23,596 nucleotides of DNA. Origin: a virus. This document shows positions 1-9,335 of this stretch, one piece after another. Each line of letters starts with the position of its first letter. The stretch's first letter is position 1. Made by a program: the position numbers and the translations under genes. Where the stretch lies: IMG/VR virus record IMGVR_UViG_3300042319_000357, positions 1 to 23,596 of that record; one strand, 5' to 3'. The notes beneath the pieces were generated by a model. It made no database searches. It was not told the DNA's origin and saw only the letters and a list, made by a program, of their open reading frames with translations.

Positions 1-3000
1 GAAAAATCTAAGTTAGAGGCTGAAAGATATGGTGCTATTCATAAGATGGCTCCACACTTAACGCCTGGTGTTGTTTTATCTTTGGTTAGTTCTGGGGCGA
101 GCGACCAGGTTGTTGCCAAGGTTGGTCTTGCTGCGTTGGCTGTTGAAAAAGAAAAAGCGGAACAGGAAGATAATGACCGCAATATTTTAGGTGACGCTTA
201 TGCAGTCCTTAAAACAGGTACACGTTGGGTTGGAATGACAGCGAACAGTGCTTTGGATTTTGCTAATACTGCTGCAACTTCCACATTTTTTGATGCTGCA
301 AATTCACCAGAACAAGGTAAGTTCCTTAAATGGAATCCTAAGAACCCTTTCCGTTCTGGTGTTTTTGCTTCAACAGAACTTGGCGCAGCAATCGCAAACC
401 CAACTGATACTGGAACAGGAATTTTTGGTATCGGTGGGGAAGCAGCACAATACAAATCACGCAAACAAATGGAATTCGCTGGTTCAATCCCGTTAACCAT
501 TGAGGCTGGAGCAGCAGAAAATACAGCGTTCCAAGCAGACCCAGACCAAATCAATACTCTTGCTATGCAGATTCTTGCAACAAAAGATATTACTTATGAA
601 GAAGCATATGACGAAGCAAACAGAATGATTCGTTCTGAAGCACGTCAGGCTTTAACTTTTTCTGGTATCGCACCTTTAAGCAATTTTATTCCAAACATAG
701 GTTCATTCAAAATTGGGGTTGACCCAAATAGCAGGATGCCAGTTTTGAGCATAGAAAAATTTGAATTTGGTGATATCGGAACACCAGAATATGCAATGAC
801 ATCTGCTGTTGCAACTTTGGCTTTGGCTGCTGTTCTTCCTGATGCCACTGTTGCTGCATGGAGAAACGTTGCAAAGCCGTTGTACTCATACGGTAAAGGA
901 ATCAAGTATGTAGATGAAGCGGGTAACTTCACTATGGATTCCCGCAACATTGCACAAAACGGTGCTGAAGCAGAGTTCATGGCAAAGATGGATTCTTTAA
1001 ACGTTATGGTTAACGACTTTGAAGTTGCTGGTATTTCTGCTGCTGACGAGGCTGTTGAAATGTTGACACCAGAACCAGGAACATGGTGGCATGGTTCTCG
1101 TGGTTCTGGTCCTGCCGACGGAAACTTTTTAGGCATTGAAGACCCTCGTGCCCCAGTAGGAGAACACCATCTTTACGGTCCTGGTTTGTACCTAACAGAA
1201 GCAAACCTTATGGGAACAACGTATGTTTCTCTAAATGCTGATGGCACAAGAGAGTTGCTCACTCAGGAAGAAGCAATACTTCGTGGACTGGTTCCAAAAG
1301 TAAACCCCGATGCAATTGATATACCAACCGTTCGCATGGGTCTCCCAGCATCAGAAGTTCCAGAAGGTGTTGAACCTGGGACATTGTTTAGGTTTAGGGA
1401 AATGGAGGATTACAACCCATCCTTGCTGAATCCAGAGTACGGGTTGAGTGGTCAAGCAGAAGAAAGTTTTGTTTCACAACTTGCAGATTTGTGGGTTGAT
1501 TCAAAAAACCCACAAATTACTGGTTTGGAATTACTCGGCAGTGAAGACCCAGTAACAAAACTATTCACAACATTGGGTATTGAAGATATTGTAAAAACTA
1601 GTCACGACAGAATTGTGCAAGACCTTTTAACAAAAGGCATTTCACACACACACGGTACTGTGGGAGCAGGTCTTGTTACTTCAAATCTTCAAGAATCTTT
1701 AACAATAAAAATTAGAAATGGTGAATTAAACGATTTTTTCAACAGCGAATTCACTTTAACTGCTAATGCAGTGCAGACACGATTGGTGAATCATTTATCT
1801 GAATTCGCAATTCAATTTGGTCGTGCGCCTTCCTCTATTGATGAACTTAAATCTTTCAAAGGAACAATGTCATTTGACGACATAACAACAAAACCAATTT
1901 CTATTGCCAATGGCGACGACGTTCTCAGAACAGATACTTTACCGTATCTGGGAATAGACGAAGATTCATTTACATTGCCAAACAGAACAAGGCTTAGTTC
2001 AATTTTTGATTCTGATATTAACGACATTTACGCTGCACATGCAAAGGCTATGGAAGAAGCAACCGCAAATGGTCAACCATACATTGGGCTTAATAAATGG
2101 CTTGATGAAAACCCAACGATTAAACAAAAATACGATTTGTTTAGGGAAATGAGCAGTCTTCATCGTGACCCAAGAGTTGCGTATTCTCCACATTTGGGAG
2201 ACTTTGTAAACGGCAATTTTAAAAGTTTATTTTATTCTTCTTCTGAATCTCTTTACCCTCTTATGGACACAGACGATTTGACATCAGGGCTTCGTTCTGT
2301 TGTAGAGCAATCAATGTTTGAATTGTCTGACAGATTCAACCCTATTGTTTCCGAACGAATTCAAAGAATGAACATTGATGATGTCACTAAACAAACATTA
2401 GAAGATGTATCAACAAAAAATCTTTCTCATCCAGGCATTGAAGATATGCCTATTTGGTCTGCTGGTACACCGCAGACACGACGTTCTTGGCTCACTGTAA
2501 ATGAATGGCTTGCAAGAAACGGCATTGACGGCTACATGCACCAAGGTGGCAATGTTGCTGGTCAAGGAACATACCTTCACCGTGTAAGAGTTTTATTTGA
2601 CCCAATGAAACACCTTGACGTTGCTGATGTTTTAACAGGCGAACGCCTACCAGTGAACGAAGCAATTAACAAGATGCGTGAATCAGGTGAACTCGCAACA
2701 CGTGCAGGAGAACTTCGCACACAGGCAGATGAACTCCAAGCAATGCGTGACGCTGGTCATATACCTGGGTATGGTGATGCTGTTGACCCAGAAACATTCA
2801 ACTCTTTCTTCACACAGTCACGTGCTGGTAAATATGCCGCAGATAAAATTTGGGCTGCGGTAGAAAAAACAAAAGATGCTGTCACAGGCGACGAAGCATG
2901 GTACGACCTATGGAAAATGTTTGATGGGAAACTTCCTTTAAACATTTTAGATGAAATTAAAAATGCTGGAAGCAAATCAGAAATGGTTAGCATCATCAAC

Positions 3001-6000
3001 AAAAACGTTGGTTACACTCCAGGTCTTTCAAATATCGGTGACCTTAATTTCAGTCTTTCAAAAACGTTTGACCAATTAAAATCAGTATCACGCATTGATA
3101 CTTTGATGGAGAAGGCAAGCGAGTTCGCTGGTCCATTATTTGGTCGCAGCCCTAAATCAAAAACATTGAATTTTTTTGGTTCTCAACGTGAGCAACTTCA
3201 GGCTTTGAAAGACCTAGATGCTTTCATCACAACTGGTGTACGAGGCGATGTTAACATCTCGGCTGACACTGGTTACAACCTTAAAAAAAGAACCATGTTC
3301 CAATTTGCCGAAGCAATGCGAACAGGGGACCGTACATATATGTACAGTATTTCACAAAATATTGCGGATATTATTAAATACCGAATTCTTAACGAAACGA
3401 AAGATACGTTACAAGCACAGGCAGCATCAGACCTGTGGGCTTCAGCATTTGACTCTGCATCAGGACGTGGCATCTACAGCGTCGGAGAAGCAGGACGACG
3501 GACAGACAACGGATACGCCGCCGTACTTGCAGACAACGGCAAGTTGGAACTTCGTGGTATGGAACATGGTGGTCCAGCACTTCTTAGCGAACTTCAAAAC
3601 ACCCCACTTGAATTGCCAGACATTCAAGCATTGCGCCGCATGACAACATTCCTTGGAGTGTTCACAGGCAAACAAGGATTGCAACGGTTCATTAAGAAAA
3701 GTGAATTTCGTACCAACGCTTTGAAGACATTTGGTGTTGACCTCAGCAAAAAGGATTTAGAAAAACTTGGCGAACTACGCATACCTTTGCGTCTTACTGA
3801 CTTTGTGATGACAAAAGTGTGGAAGAACTCAAAGAAACTTTCTCTTGCTTATGGTCTTCGTAATAGCATGGAAGCCCAGGCTCGCCTTGCTTTCTCAGAC
3901 ATTGATAATGTTTATACTCATCCTGTTGACCACATTCTTGTAGCGACACATAACCGTATCCCTGATGACATTGCCTTGGGTGAAGAATTCAACCCTGAAG
4001 GTTGGAGTGGTCTTGGACAGGCGCATGAAAGTGCTGGAGAAGGATACCGTGAGATGCTTGCAGCCGCATATTACGGTTCTGATGGACGTATGGACATGGT
4101 TGCGTCACAGTTTAAAAACGGTGAATTTGTTGTATACAGCAAAGACAACCCTTCTAAGTGGGCAAAGGCTGGAGCATATGAACTTCGCCAGTTGTTCAAT
4201 GACCCTATTGCCCGTCGTTTGGCTGGCGGTGCAGATACGGATTCTGTTATCAAATGGCTTAACTCTGATGACCCTATTGCACAAAAGGCATTGCGGGAAA
4301 TTAAAAACACCATGTCAAGTGGTGAAGTTTTTTACGACTCAGCAGGTTACGCAAAAATTGTTCCTGTTGAACCAACACCAGCGAACATTCGTTTGCGTAT
4401 TGAATCAATGCAGAAAGAACGTGTTGCCCTTAAAACTGGTTCCGACCCTTCATTGACAGAGGTTGTTTCGCAAGGACAGTTGAACGGTGTTGATGCTTTT
4501 AAACCTAATGGTTCTGCTACAAAAGAACTTCTTGACTATTTAGCGTCACGAGTACAAGATACCAACCTCCCATCTTTCTACAAGGGTCGTGGTGAGTCTG
4601 CATCATTAATCAAAATGAAAGAATCCCAATTTGACCAGGCGGTAAACTGGTTCTTTAACGGTTTGGTAGGTCGGGCGCACAACTTTATGGACCGTTCACC
4701 GTTGTGGCGACAGGAATACACTAAAGAAGTTAACCGTCTTGCAGTGTTGATGTCTCCTAAAGCAGCAGCAGAAATGAAAGCGTTAATTTTAAATCGCACT
4801 TCACACTACGACTCTATTGCTCAATCAAAAGGTTTCGCACGTACATTCACATTGAAGGATTACCTTGGTAAAAATGTTGATGCCGACGAACTATTTGAAT
4901 CCCTTGACAATGCTAAAGGTTGGATGAGCCGTGACGAAGTTCACGCTTTTGCTAACGCTTTAACATTGGACAAGATTGAAGGATTGCTGTTTGATGCTAC
5001 GGCACGTAACTCTATTACCGACGCAGCCCGCATTGTTTCACCATTCGGTGCAGCGTTTGCAGAAGTAACAAAAACATGGGCTGGTCTTCTTGCCAAGAAC
5101 CCAGACAAAGTTGTAAGCCTTGGACGCAAATACGAAATTCTTACTGGCGACAGAGAATCAGAAGCATTACAAAACAAAGGCTTGCTACGCAAAGACCCCA
5201 TTAGCGGAGACATGATGTACTTCCTTCCAGGTTCGGGAAGCATATTTAAAATGTTTAACAAACTTACTGGCGGTGAAGACACAGGTTCTAACTACAACCT
5301 TCAAGCACCAGTCAAAGGTATGAACATGGTGTTCAACTTCACCCCAGGTTTCAGCCCTATCGTTGGTTTCCCTTTCGGTAAACTTCTTTACGGTTCACCT
5401 AAACTTCGTGACTTCGCATCGTTCCTGCTTCCATACGGACAACCAAAATCTCCAACAGACATAAAAGAATATATGCCTGGATGGATGAGCAAGATTGTTT
5501 CTGGTTTGCTTGACAACCCACGTACCCCTGGGGTATTCGGAGATACATTGTCTGAGGTGATGCGTGTTGAAATGGCAACAGGTAAATATGATTTGAGTGA
5601 CCCTGACCAGCGTTCACAGTTTGAAAAAGACGTTGAACATAAGGCTCGTATTCTTACGATGATGCGTGGTATTGGTCAAGGTCTTGGACCTTCTTCGCCG
5701 ACAGTAGAAGCAAAAGTTCGCACAAAATCAGGTGATATTTTTTCTGGTTATTTAACAGCAGAGTTCCACAAACTCCAAAGCGAAGACTACGACACAGCCA
5801 TTGAACGATTCCTGTTTATGTTCGGGGAAGAAACATTTGGATTTATGGCTGGAAAAACAAAGTCACTTGTGTCTGGCGTTGAATCAACATCCGAATTTGC
5901 TAAATGGGAATTAGAAAACGCTGATTTGTTTGACACCCCTTATGGCGACATCGCTGGTTTCTTCGCTCCCAAGGGTTCCAACTATGACCATGCTGCATGG

Positions 6001-6486
6001 GTATACCAAATCAACACTGGCAAGCGTGAACGTATCCCGCCTATCCCTACACAGGTTGAAATCGCTGAGTATGTTTTGGGTATGCACAAGTATCGTGCGC
6101 TTGTTAACGCTGCTGGTCCACGACCTAACGAAAAACAACGCACTGCCATTGCCGAGCAAAAACTTTTGTTAGAAGCAGAATACCCTGGCATGGTTACACA
6201 GTCCGTTTTGGACGTAGAAAAAAGCAAAAAGAATATGAAGATGCTTCGCCTGGCGACGCAAGACTCACGCTTGAAAGATAACGAGACTGTTATCGCTTTG
6301 AAAGATTATCTTGATTTCCGTGATATGGCTATTGCTGGTGCGAAGGCTGCTGGCAATGAATGGGGTAGTGATGCTGCTGCTGGTTTAAGAGCAGTGTTAC
6401 GTTTCCAAGGTCAACGTCTTGTGAAAGAAACACCTGAGTTTGCTCGTGTTTTTGATAGATTACTTTTACCTGAATTGGACAAATAA
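1..6486 (+). CDS. Giant virion (probable internal/ejection) protein with an ART-like segment, 5' partial
   Basis: The frame is open from base 1. The first ATG (46) has no ribosome binding site, so the true start probably lies upstream. From that ATG the product is 2,146 residues. Residues 346-385 (WWHGS, then YGPGLYLTE) and 826-855 (NGIDGY, then RVLFDP) resemble the two halves of an ADP-ribosyltransferase fold, with about 440 residues between them. The remainder is long, mostly helical by eye, with no other family I can name. A stretch near residues 1655-1690 (SITDAARIVSPFGAAF) looks like segments seen in large virion proteins of marine podoviruses. Size, position before the capsid genes and the three coupled virion-like genes downstream suggest a protein packaged in the head and ejected with DNA, as polyvalent phage proteins can be. 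The stop overlaps the next ATG by one base. The virion role is inference. Confidence 0.75.
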   Translation, partial: EKSKLEAERYGAIHKMAPHLTPGVVLSLVSSGASDQVVAKVGLAALAVEKEKAEQEDNDRNILGDAYAVLKTGTRWVGMTANSALDFANTAATSTFFDAANSPEQGKFLKWNPKNPFRSGVFASTELGAAIANPTDTGTGIFGIGGEAAQYKSRKQMEFAGSIPLTIEAGAAENTAFQADPDQINTLAMQILATKDITYEEAYDEANRMIRSEARQALTFSGIAPLSNFIPNIGSFKIGVDPNSRMPVLSIEKFEFGDIGTPEYAMTSAVATLALAAVLPDATVAAWRNVAKPLYSYGKGIKYVDEAGNFTMDSRNIAQNGAEAEFMAKMDSLNVMVNDFEVAGISAADEAVEMLTPEPGTWWHGSRGSGPADGNFLGIEDPRAPVGEHHLYGPGLYLTEANLMGTTYVSLNADGTRELLTQEEAILRGLVPKVNPDAIDIPTVRMGLPASEVPEGVEPGTLFRFREMEDYNPSLLNPEYGLSGQAEESFVSQLADLWVDSKNPQITGLELLGSEDPVTKLFTTLGIEDIVKTSHDRIVQDLLTKGISHTHGTVGAGLVTSNLQESLTIKIRNGELNDFFNSEFTLTANAVQTRLVNHLSEFAIQFGRAPSSIDELKSFKGTMSFDDITTKPISIANGDDVLRTDTLPYLGIDEDSFTLPNRTRLSSIFDSDINDIYAAHAKAMEEATANGQPYIGLNKWLDENPTIKQKYDLFREMSSLHRDPRVAYSPHLGDFVNGNFKSLFYSSSESLYPLMDTDDLTSGLRSVVEQSMFELSDRFNPIVSERIQRMNIDDVTKQTLEDVSTKNLSHPGIEDMPIWSAGTPQTRRSWLTVNEWLARNGIDGYMHQGGNVAGQGTYLHRVRVLFDPMKHLDVADVLTGERLPVNEAINKMRESGELATRAGELRTQADELQAMRDAGHIPGYGDAVDPETFNSFFTQSRAGKYAADKIWAAVEKTKDAVTGDEAWYDLWKMFDGKLPLNILDEIKNAGSKSEMVSIINKNVGYTPGLSNIGDLNFSLSKTFDQLKSVSRIDTLMEKASEFAGPLFGRSPKSKTLNFFGSQREQLQALKDLDAFITTGVRGDVNISADTGYNLKKRTMFQFAEAMRTGDRTYMYSISQNIADIIKYRILNETKDTLQAQAASDLWASAFDSASGRGIYSVGEAGRRTDNGYAAVLADNGKLELRGMEHGGPALLSELQNTPLELPDIQALRRMTTFLGVFTGKQGLQRFIKKSEFRTNALKTFGVDLSKKDLEKLGELRIPLRLTDFVMTKVWKNSKKLSLAYGLRNSMEAQARLAFSDIDNVYTHPVDHILVATHNRIPDDIALGEEFNPEGWSGLGQAHESAGEGYREMLAAAYYGSDGRMDMVASQFKNGEFVVYSKDNPSKWAKAGAYELRQLFNDPIARRLAGGADTDSVIKWLNSDDPIAQKALREIKNTMSSGEVFYDSAGYAKIVPVEPTPANIRLRIESMQKERVALKTGSDPSLTEVVSQGQLNGVDAFKPNGSATKELLDYLASRVQDTNLPSFYKGRGESASLIKMKESQFDQAVNWFFNGLVGRAHNFMDRSPLWRQEYTKEVNRLAVLMSPKAAAEMKALILNRTSHYDSIAQSKGFARTFTLKDYLGKNVDADELFESLDNAKGWMSRDEVHAFANALTLDKIEGLLFDATARNSITDAARIVSPFGAAFAEVTKTWAGLLAKNPDKVVSLGRKYEILTGDRESEALQNKGLLRKDPISGDMMYFLPGSGSIFKMFNKLTGGEDTGSNYNLQAPVKGMNMVFNFTPGFSPIVGFPFGKLLYGSPKLRDFASFLLPYGQPKSPTDIKEYMPGWMSKIVSGLLDNPRTPGVFGDTLSEVMRVEMATGKYDLSDPDQRSQFEKDVEHKARILTMMRGIGQGLGPSSPTVEAKVRTKSGDIFSGYLTAEFHKLQSEDYDTAIERFLFMFGEETFGFMAGKTKSLVSGVESTSEFAKWELENADLFDTPYGDIAGFFAPKGSNYDHAAWVYQINTGKRERIPPIPTQVEIAEYVLGMHKYRALVNAAGPRPNEKQRTAIAEQKLLLEAEYPGMVTQSVLDVEKSKKNMKMLRLATQDSRLKDNETVIALKDYLDFRDMAIAGAKAAGNEWGSDAAAGLRAVLRFQGQRLVKETPEFARVFDRLLLPELDK
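1075..2625 (+). other. ADP-ribosyltransferase-like domain with large insertion (within the giant protein)
   Basis: Protein segment, residues about 344-860 counted from the ATG at 46. His349 in WWHGS matches the first-strand His of H-Y-[E/D/Q] ART enzymes. Tyr382 in GPGLYLTE matches the second-strand Tyr, and a YVS follows a few residues later as in that fold. The NGIDGY and RVRVLFDP strings (827-853) match the closing strands that ART-PolyVal-type domains show near their end. I could not assign the third catalytic residue. About 440 residues of unassigned sequence interrupt the fold, so activity is uncertain. Confidence 0.5.
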
Positions 6487-7256
6487 TGGAATTTACAAAA
6501 GAATTAACCGCAGAAGAAATAGCAAAACTTACCCCTGCACAACAGCAAGCATATTTAATTTGGCTTGGGCAACAAGGCGGGGATTCAGGTTCAACTGGTT
6601 TACCATCAGGTTATAAGTTACCGCCACGTAAGTGGACAGACCCAAACACTGGCGAAGTAAAAACCTACAACGGTAGCCAACTTCTTAATATGACAACTGG
6701 CGCAGAGCAGAGGTTGTATTTACTTGACCAAGACCCAACAGCAATCATTGGTGACAAACTAACCAAAGAAGGACCGATAGGTCTTTTAAAGTTTTTACGC
6801 AACATTAAATCTCTAGGGTTTTACCAGGGAGCGCAAGTAGGTAACGGCAACTCGTCAGCAGACATTGCTGCTGTGTCAAGTTTCTTGCGTTACGCAAACC
6901 AGCAAGGTTTAGAAATGAACTCTGCTATGACCGTTGCTAAGTCAGATACTTCTGGGCTGTTCAGTTCCTCAGCAGGAATGGGACCAGCACGTGTTACAAG
7001 CCCGACAGATTTGAAGTCTGTGTTCCAAAGCGTTTCTATGTCAACCCTGGGTCGTGGACTTTCTGATTCCCAAATTGATGGGATGGTCCAGTCGTACCAG
7101 CAACTTGAACGTAGTGCAGCATATGGTTCAACACAAGCACCAAATGTGCAGACGTATGCTAATGAGAATTTGCGTTCACGGTTCAAAGGTGAAGCACAAG
7201 ATTTCCAGGCGATGAATGTCGCAGACACAATGCTAGATATTATTAAAGGTTCATAA
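6486..7256 (+). CDS. Virion-associated protein of unknown function
   Basis: This 256-residue protein starts at an ATG overlapping the previous stop by one base (TAATG), so translation is probably coupled. It has no signal peptide or membrane helix. The N-terminus is helical (TAEEIAKLTPAQQQAYLIWL) and is followed by a Gly/Ser-rich linker. Residues about 165-205 carry a pattern I have seen in virion proteins of marine and actinobacterial phages: a TSPTDLKSVF helix, a GR-L-S-D motif, then a helix ending in a Q-LE pair. Its place in the block with the giant protein and the next two genes suggests one virion sub-assembly, perhaps an internal core or ejection complex. No specific function can be given. 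Confidence 0.8.
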   Translation: MEFTKELTAEEIAKLTPAQQQAYLIWLGQQGGDSGSTGLPSGYKLPPRKWTDPNTGEVKTYNGSQLLNMTTGAEQRLYLLDQDPTAIIGDKLTKEGPIGLLKFLRNIKSLGFYQGAQVGNGNSSADIAAVSSFLRYANQQGLEMNSAMTVAKSDTSGLFSSSAGMGPARVTSPTDLKSVFQSVSMSTLGRGLSDSQIDGMVQSYQQLERSAAYGSTQAPNVQTYANENLRSRFKGEAQDFQAMNVADTMLDIIKGS

Positions 7257-8365
7257 TGGTTGACGACGCAAAGAAACTAAAGAAATCTCTTGACAAGGAT
7301 TTTCTTGGATTTAAAAATAACCAACTCACAAAGTCATACAAAAATGTCAATGCGTATTTAACTGACGATGGCAAGGCTCCTGTTGGTAGTGCTGTGTATA
7401 ACCGTCGTATGGCTGCATACAATAAGTTTTCTACAGAGTGGAAAGACAATCTGAACGAGGCTGGTATCCAGTCAGGGAAACTTCTTCCTGCGTATCAGCA
7501 GCAAATTGAGAAGATGTACCCATCTTTGGCTGCTTATATGAAGCAGTATCCTGAGTTGCAACAGATTTTCCGTGACGCTGTAACTTCCCCTACTCCTCCT
7601 TCACCTCAGATGCTGAATACTAAGATGCGTGGGACACAGTTTTGGCAGACCTTAACTGATTCATCTGTAGCCTATGACACCGCTACTGATGCGACACGTC
7701 AACAAATGGTTGATGGTTCATTGATGAAAATCCAAACTATCGCTCAGGGCACTGGTGTCAAGATTGACATTAATGAGGCGAAGTTTAAAGATTTGGCGGT
7801 TAAGTCTGTGCGTGAGGGCTGGACTGACCAGATGGTTTCTAACGCTTTGGGTGGTCTTCTTGTTGAAGACGACGAAGATGTTATACAGTTGCGTCAAGGT
7901 CTTGTCGGTACAAAAGTAAATCAAACGCTTGACACTTGGGGATACCCTGGTAGCCGTAGCGGTAGACAAGATTTTGTTAATCAATGGATTAGCAAGATTG
8001 CTACTGGTGCTGAGTCAAATGAAACTTTACAGAGTTATTTGAAAGAACAGGCAAAGGTTTGGTACCCATCTTTTGCTAATGAGTTTGAGGGTGGTCGTAC
8101 CTTCAAGCAGGTCATTGACCCATATGCCCGCATTGCAGCCAGCACATTGGAGAAGGACCAGGATTCTATTGACTGGACTGACCCTTTGTATTCCCAGGCT
8201 TTAAACCAAGGTGCTGAAAAGGGCAACGCTCCGATGTCGTTTTCTGATTGGAATAAAAAGTTACGCACTGATGCTTCGTATGGTTGGAACCAGACACAAC
8301 AGGCTAATGATTTGGCTGCCACTATTGGTCGTTCTTTGACTCGTGCTTTTGGTAAGGTTAGATAA
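7256..8365 (+). CDS. Virion-associated protein of unknown function
   Basis: This 369-residue protein starts at an ATG overlapping the previous stop by one base, with an AAAGG-like site just upstream. The N-terminus is Lys-rich (DDAKKLKKSLDKD). A Pro-rich hinge (SPTPPSPQ) lies near residues 118-126. The second half is helical with aromatic residues. It ends in a segment (SFSDWNKKLRTDASYGWNQT, then helices to FGKVR) that I have met at the C-terminus of large tail or internal proteins of actinobacterial phages. No catalytic motif is visible. Tight coupling to its neighbours on both sides (TAATG each time) suggests fixed stoichiometry within one complex, probably an internal core or tail-tip component. 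That is inference from position. Confidence 0.8.
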   Translation: MVDDAKKLKKSLDKDFLGFKNNQLTKSYKNVNAYLTDDGKAPVGSAVYNRRMAAYNKFSTEWKDNLNEAGIQSGKLLPAYQQQIEKMYPSLAAYMKQYPELQQIFRDAVTSPTPPSPQMLNTKMRGTQFWQTLTDSSVAYDTATDATRQQMVDGSLMKIQTIAQGTGVKIDINEAKFKDLAVKSVREGWTDQMVSNALGGLLVEDDEDVIQLRQGLVGTKVNQTLDTWGYPGSRSGRQDFVNQWISKIATGAESNETLQSYLKEQAKVWYPSFANEFEGGRTFKQVIDPYARIAASTLEKDQDSIDWTDPLYSQALNQGAEKGNAPMSFSDWNKKLRTDASYGWNQTQQANDLAATIGRSLTRAFGKVR

Positions 8366-9201
8366 TGGCTGACGCACGTGACACTCTCGCTTCTTATCTT
8401 CGTCCTTTTGGTCTTGATGCACAGGACGTTATTGATGCAGCGTGGACTTTTGTTCAGGCGAATCCTGGTCTTGCAGAGAATGAGGCGTTGATTGTTGACT
8501 CAACTAGGAACACCAAGTCCTATAAGGACAGGTTCGCTGGTAATGCAGCCCGTGTTGCCAAGGGTTTACCTGAGTTGACCCCTGGTGCTTACCTCCAGTA
8601 CGAGGAGGCTTACCGCCAGAAGTTGCGTTCTTCTGGTATGCCCATAGGGTTTTACGATTCACAGCAGGATTTAGCCAGGTTCATTGGGAACGACACAGAC
8701 CCTGACGAACTGAAGCAAAGAATTGACCAAGGATACAAGGCTGTCAAAGATGCCGACCCACAGATTGTTGCAGAGATGAAACGCCTCTACATGGTTGACG
8801 ATGCCTCCCTCGCTGCTTTCTTCATTGACCCTGAGAAGTCAAGGGACATTGTTCTGCGGCAGGCACAGGCTGCCCAAATTGCAGCCGAAGCACAGACCCA
8901 GGCAGAGATGCGTTTGTCTGCCCAGGAAGCAGAAGGTTTGGCACAGCGAGGAATCACAAGCACACAAGCACGTCAAGGCTTTGGAAGCCTCTCAGCATCA
9001 AGAGAGTTGTTTGACACAACTATGGCTGGTGAAGAACAAATTACCCGTGAAGAACAAATCAGTGGCGTACTTGGCACCAACGCAAATGCAGCCCAACGCA
9101 TCGCACAACGCCAACGCAAGCGCAAGGCATCCTTTGAAGAAGGCGGCGGTCTAGTTGAAACTCAACAAGGAATCACAGGACTACGCACAGCAGGACAGTA
9201 G
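8365..9201 (+). CDS. Virion-associated protein of unknown function (actinophage-type)
   Basis: This 278-residue protein is the last of the four TAATG-coupled genes, with AAGG upstream of the ATG. The first 130 residues contain a familiar actinophage pattern: a YLRPFGLD start, then SYKDRFAGNAAR, then LTPGAYLQYEEAYRQ and a run like MPIGFYDSQQDLARFI. This region recurs in short virion proteins of phages of high-GC Gram-positives, but I know no assigned function for it. Residues about 170-235 are Ala/Gln-rich and strongly helical, likely a coiled coil. The tail is basic (QRKRKAS). It ends 134 bases before the scaffold gene, at a structured leader. Probably a structural or core protein. Confidence 0.8.
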   Translation: MADARDTLASYLRPFGLDAQDVIDAAWTFVQANPGLAENEALIVDSTRNTKSYKDRFAGNAARVAKGLPELTPGAYLQYEEAYRQKLRSSGMPIGFYDSQQDLARFIGNDTDPDELKQRIDQGYKAVKDADPQIVAEMKRLYMVDDASLAAFFIDPEKSRDIVLRQAQAAQIAAEAQTQAEMRLSAQEAEGLAQRGITSTQARQGFGSLSASRELFDTTMAGEEQITREEQISGVLGTNANAAQRIAQRQRKRKASFEEGGGLVETQQGITGLRTAGQ

Positions 9202-9335
9202 TGTGATATAGTTCACTCTGTAAGCCGATGGCTGAAACCTACGGGAAATCCCCCGATACCGTAGCGTCACATGGGGTGTAAATTATGTAGCCACCACGTT
9301 CCTCCGATGTGGTGTGGACCTAAGGAGAGTGCCAT
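9202..9335 (+). promoter_or_regulatory. Structured leader upstream of the scaffold gene
   Basis: The 134-base gap has several pairings. TGTGA (9202-9206) can pair with TCACA (9267-9271), enclosing AGCC/GGCT (9223-9226 with 9230-9233) and CTACGG/CCGTAG (9239-9244 with 9259-9264). A separate hairpin pairs CACCAC (9292-9297) with GTGGTG (9309-9314). Its loop holds CCTCC (9301-9305), complementary to GGAG of the scaffold ribosome binding site (TAAGGAG, 9321-9327). This could control translation of scaffold and capsid. I do not recognise it as a known riboswitch or RNA family. Confidence 0.45.
9207..9212 (+). promoter_or_regulatory. Possible -10 element ahead of the scaffold/capsid genes
   Basis: TATAGT lies six bases after the stop of the preceding gene, in the only long gap of the left half. 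No convincing -35 lies 16-18 bases upstream. If used, transcription would begin near 9219 and the capsid operon would carry a leader of about 117 bases. Weak evidence. Confidence 0.3.

Noticed and set aside
3218-3643. 141-codon second + strand frame inside the giant gene
   Set aside because: Composition is unlike a protein of this phage, there is no ribosome site, and it is a shadow of the main frame.
9202-9335. tRNA or known riboswitch in the scaffold leader
   Set aside because: No cloverleaf with anticodon and T arms could be formed, and no conserved core of a riboswitch class was recognised.
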